The position numbers and the translations under genes are program-made. From positions 15,500,001 to 15,564,000 of the forward strand of contig NW_027478158.1 in NCBI RefSeq assembly GCF_051020975.1: a DNA stretch of 64,000 nt, read 5' to 3'. Positions within the stretch are counted from its first letter, which is position 1; each line of letters opens with the position of its first letter. Origin of the DNA: Osmia lignaria lignaria. Lineage: Eukaryota; Arthropoda; Insecta; Hymenoptera; Megachilidae. The notes beneath the pieces were generated by a model. The model was not told the origin of the DNA and did not search any database. It saw only the letters and a program-made list of their open reading frames with translations. Below are positions 10,383-24,300 of this stretch, piece by piece.

Positions 10383-12636
10383 TTGCAGATTTATCTCAAG
10401 GGAAGGGGCCTGACGGACATATTTCGAGATATTTCTTCTTATTGTTGTTCTTCTTCTGCACAGCTAAGCTGGAAGTGGCATTTGCAGCTCGCAATAGTGC
10501 AGAGTTATCTCAAAGAAAGGGGCCACGGTGTTTCTGTATCTCTATTATGCTGGTGCGGCTTCGGAACTTTTAAATATCTTGATATATCTCGAGAACAACG
10601 CATCTGATCAAAAAATATCATAGAACATAAAAAGTAGAAAACTTAATTCTCTACAACAAAGGTCTCTTAACATTTTGCCATAGCTCGCTTCGTTTCCGAG
10701 ATATTTGCAGATTTATCTCGAGGGAAGGGGCCTGACGGACATATTTCGAGATATTTCTTCTTCTTGTTGTTCTTCTTCTGCACAGCTAAGCTGGAAGTGG
10801 CATTTGCGGCTCGCACTAGTGCAGAGTTATCTCAAAGAAAGGGGCCACGGTGTTTCTGGATCTCTATTATGTTGGTGCGGCTTCGGAACTTTTAAATATC
10901 TCGATATATCTCGAAAACTACGCTTCTGATCAAAAAATATCATAGAACATAAAAAGTAGAAAACTTAATTCTCTACAACAAAGGTCTCTTAACATTTTGC
11001 CATAGCTCGCTTCGTTTCCGAGATATTTGCAGATTTATCTCAAGGGAAGGGGCCTGACGGACATATTTCGAGATATTTCTTCTTCTTGTTGTTCTTCTTC
11101 TGCACAGCTAAGCTGGAAGTGGCATTTGCAGCTCGCAATAGTGCATAGTTATCTCAAAGAAAGGGGCCACGGTGTTTCTGTATCTCTATTATGTTGGTGC
11201 GGCTTCGGAACTTTTAAATATCTTGATATATCTCGAGAACTACGCATCTGATCAAAAAATATCATAGAATATAAAAAGTAGGAAACTTAATTCTCTACAA
11301 AAAAGGTCTCTTAACATTTTGCCATAGCCCGCTTCGTTTCCGAGATATTTGCAGATTTATCTCAAGGGAAGGGGCCTGACGGACATATTTCGAGATATTT
11401 CTTCTTATTGTTGTTCTTCTTCTGCACAGCTAAGCTGGAAGTGGCATTTGCAGCTCGCAATAGTGCAGAGTTATCTCAAAGAAAGGGGCCACGGTGTTTC
11501 TGTATCTCTATTATGTTGGTGCAGCTTCGGAACTTTTAAATATCTTGATATATCTCGAGAACTACGCATCTGATCAAAAAATATCATGGAACATAAAAAG
11601 TAGAAAACTTAATTCTCTACAAAAAAGGTCTCTTAACATTTTGCCATAGCTCGCTTCGTTTCCGAGATATTTGCAGATTTATCTCAAGGGAAGGGGCCTG
11701 ACGGACATATTTCGAGATATTTCTTCTTCTTGTTGTTCTTCTTCTGCACAGCTAAGCTGGAAGTGGCATTTGCAGCTCGCAATAGTGCATAGTTATCTCA
11801 AAGAAAGGGGCCACGGTGTTTCTGTATCTCTATTATGTTGGTGCGGCTTCGGAACTTTTAAATATCTTGATATATCTCGAGAACTACGCATCTGATCAAA
11901 AAATATCATAGAATATAAAAAGTAGGAAACTTAATTCTCTACAAAAAAGGTCTCTTAACATTTTGCCATAGCTCGCTTCGTTTCCGAGATATTTGCAGAT
12001 ATATCTCAAGGGAAGGGGCCTAACGGACATATTTCGTGTTATTTCTCCTTCTTGTTGTTCTTCTTCTGCACAGCTAAGCTGGAAGTGGCATTTGCAGCTC
12101 GCAATAGTGCAGAGTTATCTCAAAGAAAGGGGCCACGGTGTTTCTGTATCTCTATTATGCTGGTGCGGCTTCGGAACTTTTAAATATCTTGATATATCTC
12201 GAGAACAACGCATCTGATCAAAAAATATCATAGAACATAAAAAGTAGAAAACTTAATTCTCTACAACAAAGGTCTCTTAACATTTTGCCATAGCTCGCTT
12301 CGTTTCCGAGATATTTGCAGATTTATCTCGAGGGAAGGGGCCTGACGGACATATTTCGAGATATTTCTTCTTCTTGTTGTTCTTCTTCTGCACAGCTAAG
12401 CTGGAAGTGGCATTTGCGGCTCGCACTAGTGCAGAGTTATCTCAAAGAAAGGGGCCACGGTGTTTCTGGATCTCTATTATGTTGGTGCGGCTTCGGAACT
12501 TTTAAATATCTCGATATATCTCGAAAACTACGCTTCTGATCAAAAAATATCATAGAACATAAATTGTAGGAAACATAATTCTCTACAAAAAAGGTCTCTA
12601 AACATTTTGCCATAGCTCGTTTCGTTTCCGAGATAT
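10383..12636 (+). repeat. Five-monomer offset pair (1610 bp) enclosing a dimer duplication
   Basis: 10383-11026 and 11993-12636 share CTATTATGCTGG, GAACAACGCATC, CTACAACAAAGG and a CTCGAGGGAAGG monomer with TTTCTGGATC. Between them, 11027-11670 and 11671-12314 form a dimer offset by 644. Both parts of that dimer start with a GTGCATAGTTATC monomer followed by CATAGAATATAAA. The second half of the dimer is more diverged. Confidence 0.75.
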
Positions 12637-15600
12637 TTGCAGATATATCTCAAGGGAAGGGGCCTGACGGACATATTTCGAGATATTTCTTCTTCTTGTT
12701 GTTCTTCTTCTGCACAGCTATACTGGAAGTGGCATTTCCAGCTCGCAATAGTGCAGAGTTATCTCAAAGAAAGGGGCCACGGTGTTTCTGTATCTCTATT
12801 ATGCTGGTGCGGCTTCGGAACTTTTAAATATCTTGATATATCTCGAGAACTACGCATCTGATCAAAAAATATCATAGAACATAAAAAGTAGGAAACTTAA
12901 TTCTCTACAAAAAAGGTCTCTTAACATTTTGCCATAGCTCGCTTTGTTTCCGAGATATTGGCAGATTTATCTCAAGGGAAGGGGCCTGACGGACATATTT
13001 CGAGATATTTCTTCTTCTTGTTGTTCTTCTTCTGCACAGCTAAGCTGGAAGTGGCATTTGCGGCTCGCACTAGTGCAGAGTTATCTCAAAGAAAGGGGCC
13101 ACGGTGTTTCTGTATCTCTATTATGTTGGTGCGGCTTCGGAACTTTTAAATATCTTGATATATCTCGAGAACTACGCATCTGATCAAAAAATATCATACT
13201 ACATAAAAAGTAGGAAACTTAATTCTCTACAAGAAAGGTCTCTTAACATTTTGCCATAGCTCGCTTCGTTTTCGAGGTATTTGCAGATTTATCTCAAGGG
13301 AAGGGGCCTGACGGACATATTTCGAGATATTTCTTCTTCTTGTTGTTCTTCTTCTGCACAGCTAAGCTGGAAGTGGCATTTGCAGCTCGAAATAGTGCAT
13401 AGTTATCTCAAAGAAAGGGGCCACAATGTTCCTGTATCTCTATTATGTTGGTGCGGCTTCGGAACTTTTAAATATCTTGATATATCTCGAGAACTACGCA
13501 TCTGATCAAAAAATATCATAGAACATAGAAGGTAGGAAACTTAATTCTCTACAAAAAAGGTCTCTTAACATTTTGCCATAGCTCGCTTCGTTTCCGAGAT
13601 ATTTGCAGATTTATCTCGAGGGAAGGGGCCTGACGGACATATTTCGAGATATTTCTTCTTCTTGTTGTTCTTCTTCTGCACAGCTAAGCTGGAAGTGGCA
13701 TTTGCGGCTCGCACTAGTGCAGAGTTATCTCAAAGAAAGGGGCCACGGTGTTTCTGGATCTCTATTATGTTGGTGCGGCTTCGGAACTTTTAAATATCTC
13801 GATATATCTCGAAAACTACGCTTCTGATCAAAAAATATCATAGAACATGAAAAGTAGAAAACTTAATTCTCTACAAAAAAGGTCTCTTAACATTTTGCCA
13901 TAGCTCGCTTCGTTTCCGAGATATTGGCAGATTTATCTCAAGGGAAGGGGCCTGACGGACATATTTCGAGATATTTCTTCTTCTTGTTGTTCTTCTTCTG
14001 CACAGCTAAGCTGGAAGTGGCATTTGCGGCTCGCACTAGTGCAGAGTTATCTCAAAGAAAGGGGCCACGGTGTTTCTGTATCTCTATTATGTTGGTGCGG
14101 CTTCGTAACTTTTAAATATCTTGATATATCTCGAGAACTACGCATCTGATCAAAAAATATCATACTACATAAAAAGTAGGAAACTTAATTCTCTACAAAT
14201 AAGGTCTCTTAACATTTTGCCATAGCCCGCTTCGTTTCCGAGATATTTGCAGATTTATCTCAAGGGAAGGGGCCTGACGGACATATTTCGAGATATTTCT
14301 TCTTATTGTTGTTCTTCTTCTGCACAGCTAAGCTGGAAGTGGCATTTGCAGCTCGCAATAGTGCAGAGTTATCTCAAAGAAAGGGGCCACGGTGTTTCTG
14401 TATCTCTATTATGTTGGTGCAGCTTCGGAACTTTTAAATATCTTGATATATCTCGAGAACTACGCATCTGATCAAAAAATATCATGGAACATAAAAAGTA
14501 GAAAACTTAATTCTCTACAAAAAAGGTCTCTTAACATTTTGCCATAGCTCGCTTCGTTTCCGAGATATTTGCAGATTTATCTCAAGGGAAGGGGCCTGAC
14601 GGACATATTTCGAGATATTTCTTCTTCTTGTTGTTCTTCTTCTGCACAGCTAAACTGGAAGTGGCGTTTCCAGCTCGCAATAGCGCAGAGTTATCGGAAA
14701 GAAAGGGGCCACGGTGTTGCTGTATCTCTATTATGTTGGTGCGGCTTCGGAACTTTTAAATATCTTGATATATCTCGAGAACTACGCATCTGATCAAAAA
14801 ATATCATAGAACATAAAAAGTAGGAAACTTAATTCTCTACAAAAAAGGTCTCTTAACATTTTGCCATAGCTCGTTTCGTTTCCGAGATATTTGCCGATTT
14901 ATCTCGAGGGAAGGGGCCTGACGGACATATTTCGAGATATTTCTTCTTCTTGTTGTTCTTCTTCTGCACAGCTAAGCTGGAAGTGGCTTTTGCGGCTCGC
15001 ACTAGTGCAGAGTTATCTCAAAGAAAGGGGCCACGGTGTTTCTGGATCTCTATTATGTTGGTGCGGCTTCCGAACTTTTAAATATCTCGATATATCTCGA
15101 GAACTACGCATCTGATCAAAAAATATCATAGAACATAAAAAGTAGGAAACTTAATTCTCTACAAGAAAGGTCTCTTAACATTTTGCCATAGCTCGCTTCG
15201 TTTCCGAGATATTTGCAGATCTATCTCAAGGGATGGGGCCTGACGGACATATTTCGAGATATTTCTTCTTCTTGTTGTTCTTCTTCTGCACATCTAAGCT
15301 GGAAGTGGCATTTGCAGCTCGCAATAGTGCAGAGTTATCTCAAAGAAAGCGGCCACGGTGTTTCTGTACCTCTATTATGTTGGTGCAGCTTCGGAACTTT
15401 TAAATATCTTGATATATCTCGAGATCTACGCATCTGATCAACAAATATCATAGAACATAAAAAGTAGGAAACTTAATTCTCTACAAAAAAGGTCTCTTAA
15501 CATTTTGCCATAGCTCGCTTTGTTTCCGAGATATTGGCAGATTTATCTCAAGGGAAGGGGCCTGACGGACATATTTCGAGATATTTCTTCTTCTTGTTGT

Positions 15601-18335
15601 TCTTCTTCTGCACAGCTAAGCTGGAAGTGGCATTTGCGGCTCGCACTAGTGCAGAGTTATCTCAAAGAAAGGGGCCACGGTGTTTCTGTATCTCTATTAT
15701 GTTGGTGCGGCTTCGGAACTTTTAAATATCTTGATATATCTCGAGAACTACGCATCTGATCAAAAAATATCATACTACATAAAAAGTAGGAAACTTAATT
15801 CTCTACAAGAAAGGTCTCTTAACATTTTGCCATAGCTCGCTTCGTTTTCGAGGTATTTGCAGATTTATCTCAAGGGAAGGGGCCTGACGGACATATTTCG
15901 AGATATTTCTTCTTCTTGTTGTTCTTCTTCTGCACAGCTAAGCTGGAAATGGCATTTGCAGCTCGCAATAGTGCATAGTTATCTCAAAGAAAGGGGCCAC
16001 AATGTTCCTGTATCTCTATTATGTTGGTGCGGCTTCGGAACTTTTAAATATCTTGATATATCTCGAGAACAACGCATCTGATCAAAAAATATCATAGAAC
16101 ATAAAAAGTAGAAAACTTAATTCTCTACAACAAAGGTCTCTTAACATTTTGCCATAGCTCGCTTCGTTTCCGAGATATTTGCAGATTTATCTCGAGGGAA
16201 GGGGCCTGACGGACATATTTCGAGATATTTCTTCTTCTTGTTGTTCTTCTTCTGCACAGCTAAGCTGGAAGTGGCATTTGCGGCTCGCACTAGTGCAGAG
16301 TTATCTCAAAGAAAGGGGCCACGGTGTTTCTGGATCTCTATTATGTTGGTGCGGCTTCGGAACTTTTAAATATCTCGATATATCTCGAAAACTACGCTTC
16401 TGATCAAAAAATATCATAGAACATAAATTGTAGGAAACATAATTCTCTACAAAAAAGGTCTCTAAACATTTTGCCATAGCTCGTTTCGTTTCCGAGATAT
16501 TTGCAGATATATCTCAAGGGAAGGGGCCTGACGGACATATTTCGAGATATTTCTTCTTCTTGTTGTTCTTCTTCTGCACAGCTATACTGGAAGTGGCATT
16601 TCCAGCTCGCAATAGTGCAGAGTTATCTCAAAGAAAGGGGCCACGGTGTTTCTGTATCTCTATTATGCTGGTGCGGCTTCGGAACTTTTAAATATCTTGA
16701 TATATCTCGAGAACTACGCATCTGATCAAAAAATATCATAGAACATAAAAAGTAGGAAACTTAATTCTCTACAAAAAAGGTCTCTTAACATTATGCCATA
16801 GCTCGCTTCGTTTCCGAGATATTTGCTGATTTATCTCAAGGGAAGGGGCCTGACGGACATATTTCGAGATATTTCTTCTTCTTGTTGTTCTTCTTCTGCA
16901 CAGCTAAACTGGAAGTGGCATTTCCAGCTCGCAATAGTGCAGAGTTATCTCAAAGAAAGGGTCCACGGTGTTTCTGTATCTCTATTATGTTGGTGCGGCT
17001 TCGGAACTTTTAAATATCTTGATATATCTCGAGAACTACGCATCTGATCAAAAAATATCATAGAACATAAAAAGTAGGAAACTTAATTCTCTACAAGAAA
17101 GGTCTCTTAACATTTTGCCATAGCTCGCTTCGTTTCCGAGATATTTGCAGATCTATCTCAAGGGATGGGGCCTGACGGACATATTTCGAGATATTTCTTC
17201 TTCTTGTTGTTCTTCTTCTGCACATCTAAGCTGGAAGTGGCATTTGCAGCTCGCAATAGTGCAGAGTTATCTCAAAGAAAGCGGCCACGGTGTTTCTGTA
17301 CCTCTATTATGTTGGTGCAGCTTCGGAACTTTTAAATATCTTGATATATCTCGAGATCTACGCATCTGATCAAAAAATATCATAGAACATAAAAAGTAGG
17401 AAACTTAATTCTCTACAAAAAAGGTCTCTTAACATTTTGCCATAGCTCGCTTTGTTTCCGAGATATTGGCAGATTTATCTCAAGGGAAGGGGCCTGACGG
17501 ACATATTTCGAGATATTTCTTCTTCTTGTTGTTCTTCTTCTGCACAGCTAAGCTGGAAGTGGCATTTGCGGCTCGCACTAGTGCAGAGTTATCTCAAAGA
17601 AAGGGGCCACGGTGTTTCTGTATCTCTATTATGTTGGTGCGGCTTCGGAACTTTTAAATATCTTGATATATCTCGAGAACTACGCATCTGATCAAAAAAT
17701 ATCATACTACATAAAAAGTAGGAAACTTAATTCTCTACAAGAAAGGTCTCTTAACATTTTGCCATAGCTCGCTTCGTTTTCGAGGTATTTGCAGATTTAT
17801 CTCAAGGGAAGGGGCCTGACGGACATATTTCGAGATATTTCTTCTTCTTGTTGTTCTTCTTCTGCACAGCTAAGCTGGAAGTGGCATTTGCAGCTCGAAA
17901 TAGTGCATAGTTATCTCAAAGAAAGGGGCCACAATGTTCCTGTATCTCTATTATGTTGGTGCGGCTTCGGAACTTTTAAATATCTTGATATATCTCGAGA
18001 ACTACGCATCTGATCAAAAAATATCATAGAACATAGAAGGTAGGAAACTTAATTCTCTACAAAAAAGGTCTCTTAACATTTTGCCATAGCTCGCTTCGTT
18101 TCCGAGATATTTGCAGATTTATCTCGAGGGAAGGGGCCTGACGGACATATTTCGAGATATTTCTTCTTCTTGTTGTTCTTCTTCTGCACAGCTAAGCTGG
18201 AAGTGGCATTTGCGGCTCGCACTAGTGCAGAGTTATCTCAAAGAAAGGGGCCACGGTATTTCTGGATCTCTATTATGTTGGTGCGGCTTCGGAACTTTTA
18301 AATATCTCGATATATCTCGAAAACTACGCTTCTGA
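12315..18335 (+). repeat. Long-offset copies within block B (12- and 14-monomer spacing)
   Basis: 12315-12958 matches 16179-16822 (offset 3864), sharing CTCTAAACATTTTG and CAGCTATACTGG. 12959-13827 matches 17467-18335 (offset 4508), sharing GCTTTGTTTCC with GATATTGGCAG, CATACTACATAAA, GTTTTCGAGGTATTTG, GCTCGAAATAGTGCATAG and ACATAGAAGGTAGG. Two different offsets imply an additional change in monomer number between the copies. Confidence 0.8.
12630..12651. repeat. Short hairpin-capable dyad GAGATAT / ATATCTC (representative)
   Basis: GAGATAT (12630-12636) and ATATCTC (12645-12651) are perfect 7-base arms around an 8-base loop, TTGCAGAT. In monomers with GCAGATTTATCTC the arms are 6 bases with a 10-base loop. 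The T to A variant therefore lengthens the stem. The dyad sits across the arbitrary monomer start in all copies. Confidence 0.65.
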
Positions 18336-18656
18336 TCAAAAAATATCATAGAACATAAATTGTAGGAAACATAATTCTCTACAAAAAAGGTCTCTTAACA
18401 TTTTGCCATAGCTCGTTTCGTTTCCGAGATATTTGCAGATATATCTCAAGGGAAGGGGCCTGACGGACATATTTCGAGATATTTCTTCTTCTTGTTGTTC
18501 TTCTTCTGCACATCTAAGCTGGAAGTGGCATTTGCAGCTCGCAATAGTGCAGAGTTATCTCAAAGAAAGCGGCCACGGTGTTTCTGTACCTCTATTATGT
18601 TGGTGCAGCTTCGGAACTTTTAAATATCTTGATATATCTCGAGATCTACGCATCTG
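15213..18656 (+). repeat. Six-monomer repeat (1932 bp) in block B
   Basis: 15213 and 17145 both start GCAGATCTATCTCAAGGGAT with CACATCTAAGC, AAAGCGGCC, TGTACCTC and GAGATCTACGC. The following GATATTGGCAG monomer (15535, 17467), CACAATGTTCC monomer (15857, 17789) and CTCGAGGG monomer (16179, 18111) keep order. After 18433 the order breaks: that monomer carries the CACATCTAAGC and AAAGCGGCC features in a different position. Confidence 0.82.
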
Positions 18657-18754
18657 ATCAAAAAATATCATAGAACATAAAAAGTAGGAAACTTAATTCT
18701 CTGCAAAAAAGCTCTCTTAACATTTTGCCATAGCTCGCTTCGTTTCCGAGATAT

Positions 18755-21330
18755 TTGCAGATTTATCTCAAGGGAAGGGGCCTGACGGACATATTTCGAG
18801 ATATTTCTTCTTCTTGTTGTTCTTCTTCTGCACAGCTAAGCTGGAAGTGGCATTTGCGGCTCGCACTAGTGCAGAGTTATCTCAAAGAAAGGGGCCACGG
18901 TGTTTCTGTATCTCTATTATGTTGGTGCGGCTTCGGAACTTTTAAATATCTTGATATATCTCGAGAACTACGCATCTGATCAAAAAATATCATAGAACAT
19001 AAAAAGTAGGAAACTTAATTCTCTACAAATAAGGTCTCTTAACATTTCGCCATAGCTCGCTTCGTTTCCGAGATATTTGCAGATTTATCTCAAGGGAAGG
19101 GGCCTGACGGACATATTTCGAGATATATCTTCTTCTTGTTGTTCTTCTTCTGCACAGCTAAGCTGGAAGTGGCATTTGCAGCTCGCAATAGTGCAGAGTT
19201 ATCTCAAAGAAAGGGGCCACGGTGTTTCTGTATCTCTATTATGTTGGTGCGGCTTCGGAACTTTTAAATATCTTGATATATCTCGAGAAGTACGCATCTG
19301 ATCAAAAAATATCATAGAACATAGAAAGTAGGAAACTTAATTCTCTACAAAAAAGGTCTCTTAACATTTTGCCATAGCTCGCTTCGTTTCCGAGATATTT
19401 GCAGATTTATCTCAAGGGAAGGGGCCTGACGGACATATTTCGAGATATTTCTTCTTCTTGTTGTTCTTCTTCTGCACAGCTAAGCTGGAAGTGGCATTTG
19501 CGGCTCGCACTAGTGCAGAGTTATCTCAAAGAAAGGGGCCACGGTGTTTCTGGATCTCTATTATGTTGGTGCGGCTTCCGAACTTTTAAATATCTCGATA
19601 TATCTCGAAAACTACGCTTCTGATCAAAAAATATCATTGAACATAAATTGTAGGAAACATAATTCTCTACAAAAAAGGTCTCTTAACATTTTGCCATAGC
19701 TCGCTTCGTTTCCGAGATATTTGCAGATATATCTCAAGGGAAGGGGCCTGACGGACATATTTCGAGATATTTCTTCTTCTTGTTGTTCTTCTTCTGCACA
19801 GCTAAACTGGAAGTGGCATTTCCAGCTCGCAATAGTGCAGAGTTATCTGAAAGAAAGGGGCCACGGTGTTTCTGTATCTCTATTATGTTGGTGCGGCTTC
19901 GGAACTTTTAAATATCTTGATATATCTCGAGAACTACGCATCTGATCAAAAAATATCATAGAACATAAAAAGTAGGAAACTTAATTCTCTGCAAAAAAGC
20001 TCTCTTAACATTTTGCCATAGCTCGCTTCGTTTCCGAGATATTTGCAGATTTATCTCAAGGGAACGGGCCTGACGGACATATTTCGAGATATTTCTTCTT
20101 CTTGTTGTTCTTCTTCTGCACAGCTAAGCTGGAAGTGGCATTTGCGGCTCGCACTAGTGCAGAGTTATCTCAAAGAAAGGGGCCACGGTGTTTCTGTATC
20201 TCTATTATGTTGGTGCGGCTTCGGAACTTTTAAATATCTTGATATATCTCGAGAACTACGCCTCTGATCAAAAAATATCATAGAACATAAAAAGTAGGAA
20301 ACTTAATTCTCTACAAATAAGGTCTCTTAACATTTTGCCATAGCTCGCTTCGTTTCCGAGATATTTGCAGATTTATCTCAAGGGAAGGGGCCTGACGGAC
20401 ATATTTCGAGATATATCTTCTTCTTGTTGTTCTTCTTCTGCACAGCTAAGCTGGAAGTGGCATTTGCAGCTCGCAATAGTGCAGAGTTATCTCAAAGAAA
20501 GGGGCCACGGTGTTTCTGTATCTCTATTATGTTGGTGCGGCTTCGGAACTTTTAAATATCTTGATATATCTCGAGAAGTACGCATCTGATCAAAAAATAT
20601 CATAGAACATAGAAAGTAGGAAACTTAATTCTCTACAAAAAAGGTCTCTTAACATTTTGCCATAGCTCGCTTCGTTTCCGAGATATTTGCAGATTTATCT
20701 CAAGGGAAGGGGCCTGACGGACATATTTCGAGATATTTCTTCTTCTTGTTGTTCTTCTTCTGCACAGCTAAGCTGGAAGTGGCATTTGCGGCTCGCACTA
20801 GTGCAGAGTTATCTCAAAGAAAGGGGCCACGGTGTTTCAGGATCTCTGTTATGTTGGTGCGGCTTCGGAACTTTTAAATATCTCGATATATCTCGAAAAC
20901 TACGCTTCTGATCAAAAAATATCATAGAACATGAATTGTAGGAAACATAATTCTCTACAAAAAAGGTCTCTTAACATTTTGCCATAGCTCGTTTCGTTTC
21001 CGAGATATTTGCAGATATATCTCTAGGGAAGGTGCCTGACGGACATATTTCGAGATATTTCTTCTTCTTGTTGTTCTTCTTCTGCACAGCTAAACTGGAA
21101 GTGGCATTTCCAGCTCGCAATAGTGCAGAGTTATCTCAAAGAAAGGGGCCACGGTGTTTCTGTATCTCTATTATGCTGGTGCGGCTTCGGAACTTTTAAA
21201 TATCTTGATATATCTCGAGAACTACGCATCTGATCAAAAAATATCATAGAACATAAAAAGTACGAAACTTAATTCTCTACAACAAAGGTCTCTTAACATT
21301 TTGCCATAGCTCGCTTCGTTTCCGAGATAT
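18755..21330 (+). repeat. Four-monomer tandem duplication (1288 bp)
   Basis: The rare linker CTCTGCAAAAAAGCTCTC lies before 18755 and again before 20043. GAGATATATCTTCTTC with GAGAAGTACGC occurs at 19077 and 20365, followed in both by ACATAGAAAGTAGG and a TTTCTGGATC or TTTCAGGATC monomer. The last monomer pair (19721, 21009) has drifted: 21009 has a CTCTAGGG change and GGTGCC. Confidence 0.82.
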
Positions 21331-24300
21331 ATGCAGATTTATCTCAAGGGAAGGGGCCTGACGGACATATTTCGAGATATTTCTTCTTCTTGTTGTTCTT
21401 CTTCTGCACAGCTAAGCTGGAAGTGGCATTTGCAGCTCGCAATAGTGCAGAGTTATCTCAAAGAAAGGGGCCACGGTGTTTCTGTATCTCTATTATGTTG
21501 GTGCGGCTTCGGAACTTTTAAATATCTTGATATATCTCGAGAACTACGCATATGATCAAAAAATATCATAGAACATAAAAAGTAGGAAACTTAATTCTCT
21601 ACAAAAAAGGTCTCTTAACATTTTGCCATAGCTCGCTTCGTTTCCGAGATATTTGCAGATTTATCTCGAGGGAAGGGGCCTGACGGACATATTTCGAGAT
21701 ATTTCTTCTTCTTGTTGTTCTTCTTCTGCACAGCTAAGCTGGAAGTGGCATTTGCGGCTCGCACTAGTGCAGAGTTATCTGAAAGAAAGGGGCCACGGTG
21801 TTTCTGCATCTCTATTATGTTGGTGCGGCTTCGGAACTTTTAAATATCTCGATATATCTCGAAAACTACGCTTCTGATCAAAAAATATCATAGAACATAA
21901 CTTGTAGGAGACATAATTCTCTACAAAAAAGGTCTCTTAACATTTTGCCATAGCTCGCTTCGTTTCCGAGATATTTGCAGATTTATCTCAAGGGAAGGGG
22001 CCTGACGGACATATTTCGAGATATTTCTTCTTCTTGTTGTTCTTCTTCTGCACAGCTAAGCTGGAAGTGGCATTTGCGGCTCGCACTAGTGCAGAGTGAA
22101 CTCAAAGAAAGGGGCCACGGTGTTTCTGTATCTCTATTATGTTGGTGCGGCTTCGGAACTTTTAAATATCACGATATATCTCGAAAACTACGCTTCTGTT
22201 CAAAAAATATCATAGAACATAAATTGTAGGAAACACAATTCTCTACAAAAAACGTCTCTTAACATTTTGCCATAGCTCGCTTCGTTTCCGAGATATTTGC
22301 AGATTTATCTCAAGGGAAGGGGCCTGACGGACATATTTCGAGATATTTCTTCTTCTTGTTGTTCTTGTTCTGCACAGCTAAGCTGGAAGTGGCATTTGCA
22401 GCTCGCAATAGTGCAGAGTTATCTCAAAGAAAGGGGCCACGGTGTTTCTGTATCTCTATTATGTTGGTGCGGCTTCGGAACTTTTAAATATCTTGATATA
22501 TCTCGAGAACTACGCATCTGATGAAAAAATATCATAGAACATAGAAAGTAGGAAACTTAATTCTCTACAAAAAAGGTCTCTTAACATTTTGCCATAGCTC
22601 GCTTCGTTTCCGAGATATTTGCAGATTTATCTCAAGGGAAGGGGCCTGACGGACATATTTCGAGATATTTCTTCTTCTTGTTGTTCTTCTTCTGCACAGC
22701 TAAGCTGGAAGTGGCATTTGCGGCTCGCACTATTGCAGAGTTATCTCAAAGAAAGGGGCCACGGTGTTTCTGTATCTCTATTATGTTGGTGCGGCTTCGG
22801 AACTTTTAAATATCTTGATATATCTCGAGAACTACGCATCTGATCAAAAAATATCATAGAACATAAAAAGTAGGAAACTTAATTCTCTACAAAAAAGGTC
22901 TCTTAACATTTTGCCATAGCTTGTTTCGTTTCCGAGATATTTGCAGATATATCTCAAGGGAAGGGGCCTGACGGACATATTTCGAGATATTCCTTCTTCT
23001 TGTTGTTCTTCTTCTGCACAGCTAAACTGGAAGTGGCGTTTCCAGCTCGCAATAGCGCAGAGTTATCTCAAAGATAGGGGCCACGGTGTTTCTGTATCTC
23101 TATTATGTTGGTGCGGCTTCGGAACTTTTAAATATCTTGATATATCTCGGGAACTACGCTTCTGATAAAAAAATATCATAGAACATAAAAAGTAGGAAAC
23201 TTAATTCTCTACAAATAATGTCTCTTAATATTTTGCCATAGCTCGCTTCGTTTCCGAGATATTTGCAGATTTATCTCAAGGAAAGGGGCCTGACGGACAT
23301 ATTTCTAGATATTTCTTCTTCTTGTTGTTCTTCTTCTGCACAGCTAAGCTGGAAGTGGCATTTGCAGCTCGCAATAGTGCAGAGTTATCTCAAAGAAAGG
23401 GGCCACGGTGTTTCTGTATCTCTATTATGTTGGTGCGGCTTCGGAACTTTTAAATATCTTGATATATCTCGAGAACTACGCATCTGATCAAAAAATATCA
23501 TAGAACATAAAAAGTAGGAAACTTAATTCTCTACAAAAAAGGTCTCTTAACATTTTGCCATAGCTCGCTTCGTTTCCGAGATATTTGCAGAGATATCTCA
23601 AGGGAAGGGGCCTGACGGACATATTTCGAGATATTTCTTCTTCTTGTTGTTCTTCTTCTGCACAGCTAAGCTGGAAGTGGCATTTGCAGCTCGCAATAGT
23701 GCAGAGTTATCTGAAAGAAAGGGGCCACGGTGTTTCTGTATCTCTATTATGTTGGTGCGGCTTCGGAACTTTTAAATATCTCGATATATCTCGAAAACTA
23801 CGCTTCTGATCAAAAAATATCATAGAACATAACTTGTAGGAGACATAATTCTCTACAAAAAAGGTCTCTTAACATTTTGCCATAGCTCGCTTCGTTTCCG
23901 AGATATTTGCAGATATATCTCAAGGGAAGGGGCCTGACGGACATATTTCGAGATATTTCTTCTTCTTGTTGTTCTTCTTCTGCACAGCTAAGCTGGAAGT
24001 GGCATTTGCAGCTCGCAATAGTGCAGAGTTATCTCAAAGAAAGGGGCCACGCTGTTTCTGTATCTCTATTATGTTGGTGCGGCTTCGGAACTTTTAAATA
24101 TCTTGATATATCTCGAGAACTACGCATCTGATCAAAAAATATCATAGAACATAAAAAGTAGGAAACTTAATTTTCTACAAAGATGGTCTCTTAACATTTT
24201 GCCATAGCTCGCTTCGTTTCCGAGATATTTGCAGATTTATCTCAAGGGAAGGGGCCTGACGGACATATTTCGAGATATTTCTTCTTCTTGTTGTTCTTCT

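Larger units (their letters stand above)
9417..23906 (+). repeat. Block B of the array
   Basis: Markers are ATCTCGAGGGAAGG (10705, 12315, 13603, 14891, 16179, 18111, 21653), TTTCTGGATCTC, GATATTGGCAG, CACAATGTTCCTG, CTATTATGCTGG and CATACTACATAAA. Several carry over between groups 1.3-4.5 kb apart. The right border is soft, since haplotypes typical of block C begin to appear from about 22.3 kb. Confidence 0.7.

Noticed and set aside
21615..21809. Occasional minus-strand open frames (21615-21809, 24237-24467, 29005-29202, 45749-45946).
   Set aside because: They appear in single monomers where a chance substitution makes a start or removes a stop, and they are complements of the satellite.
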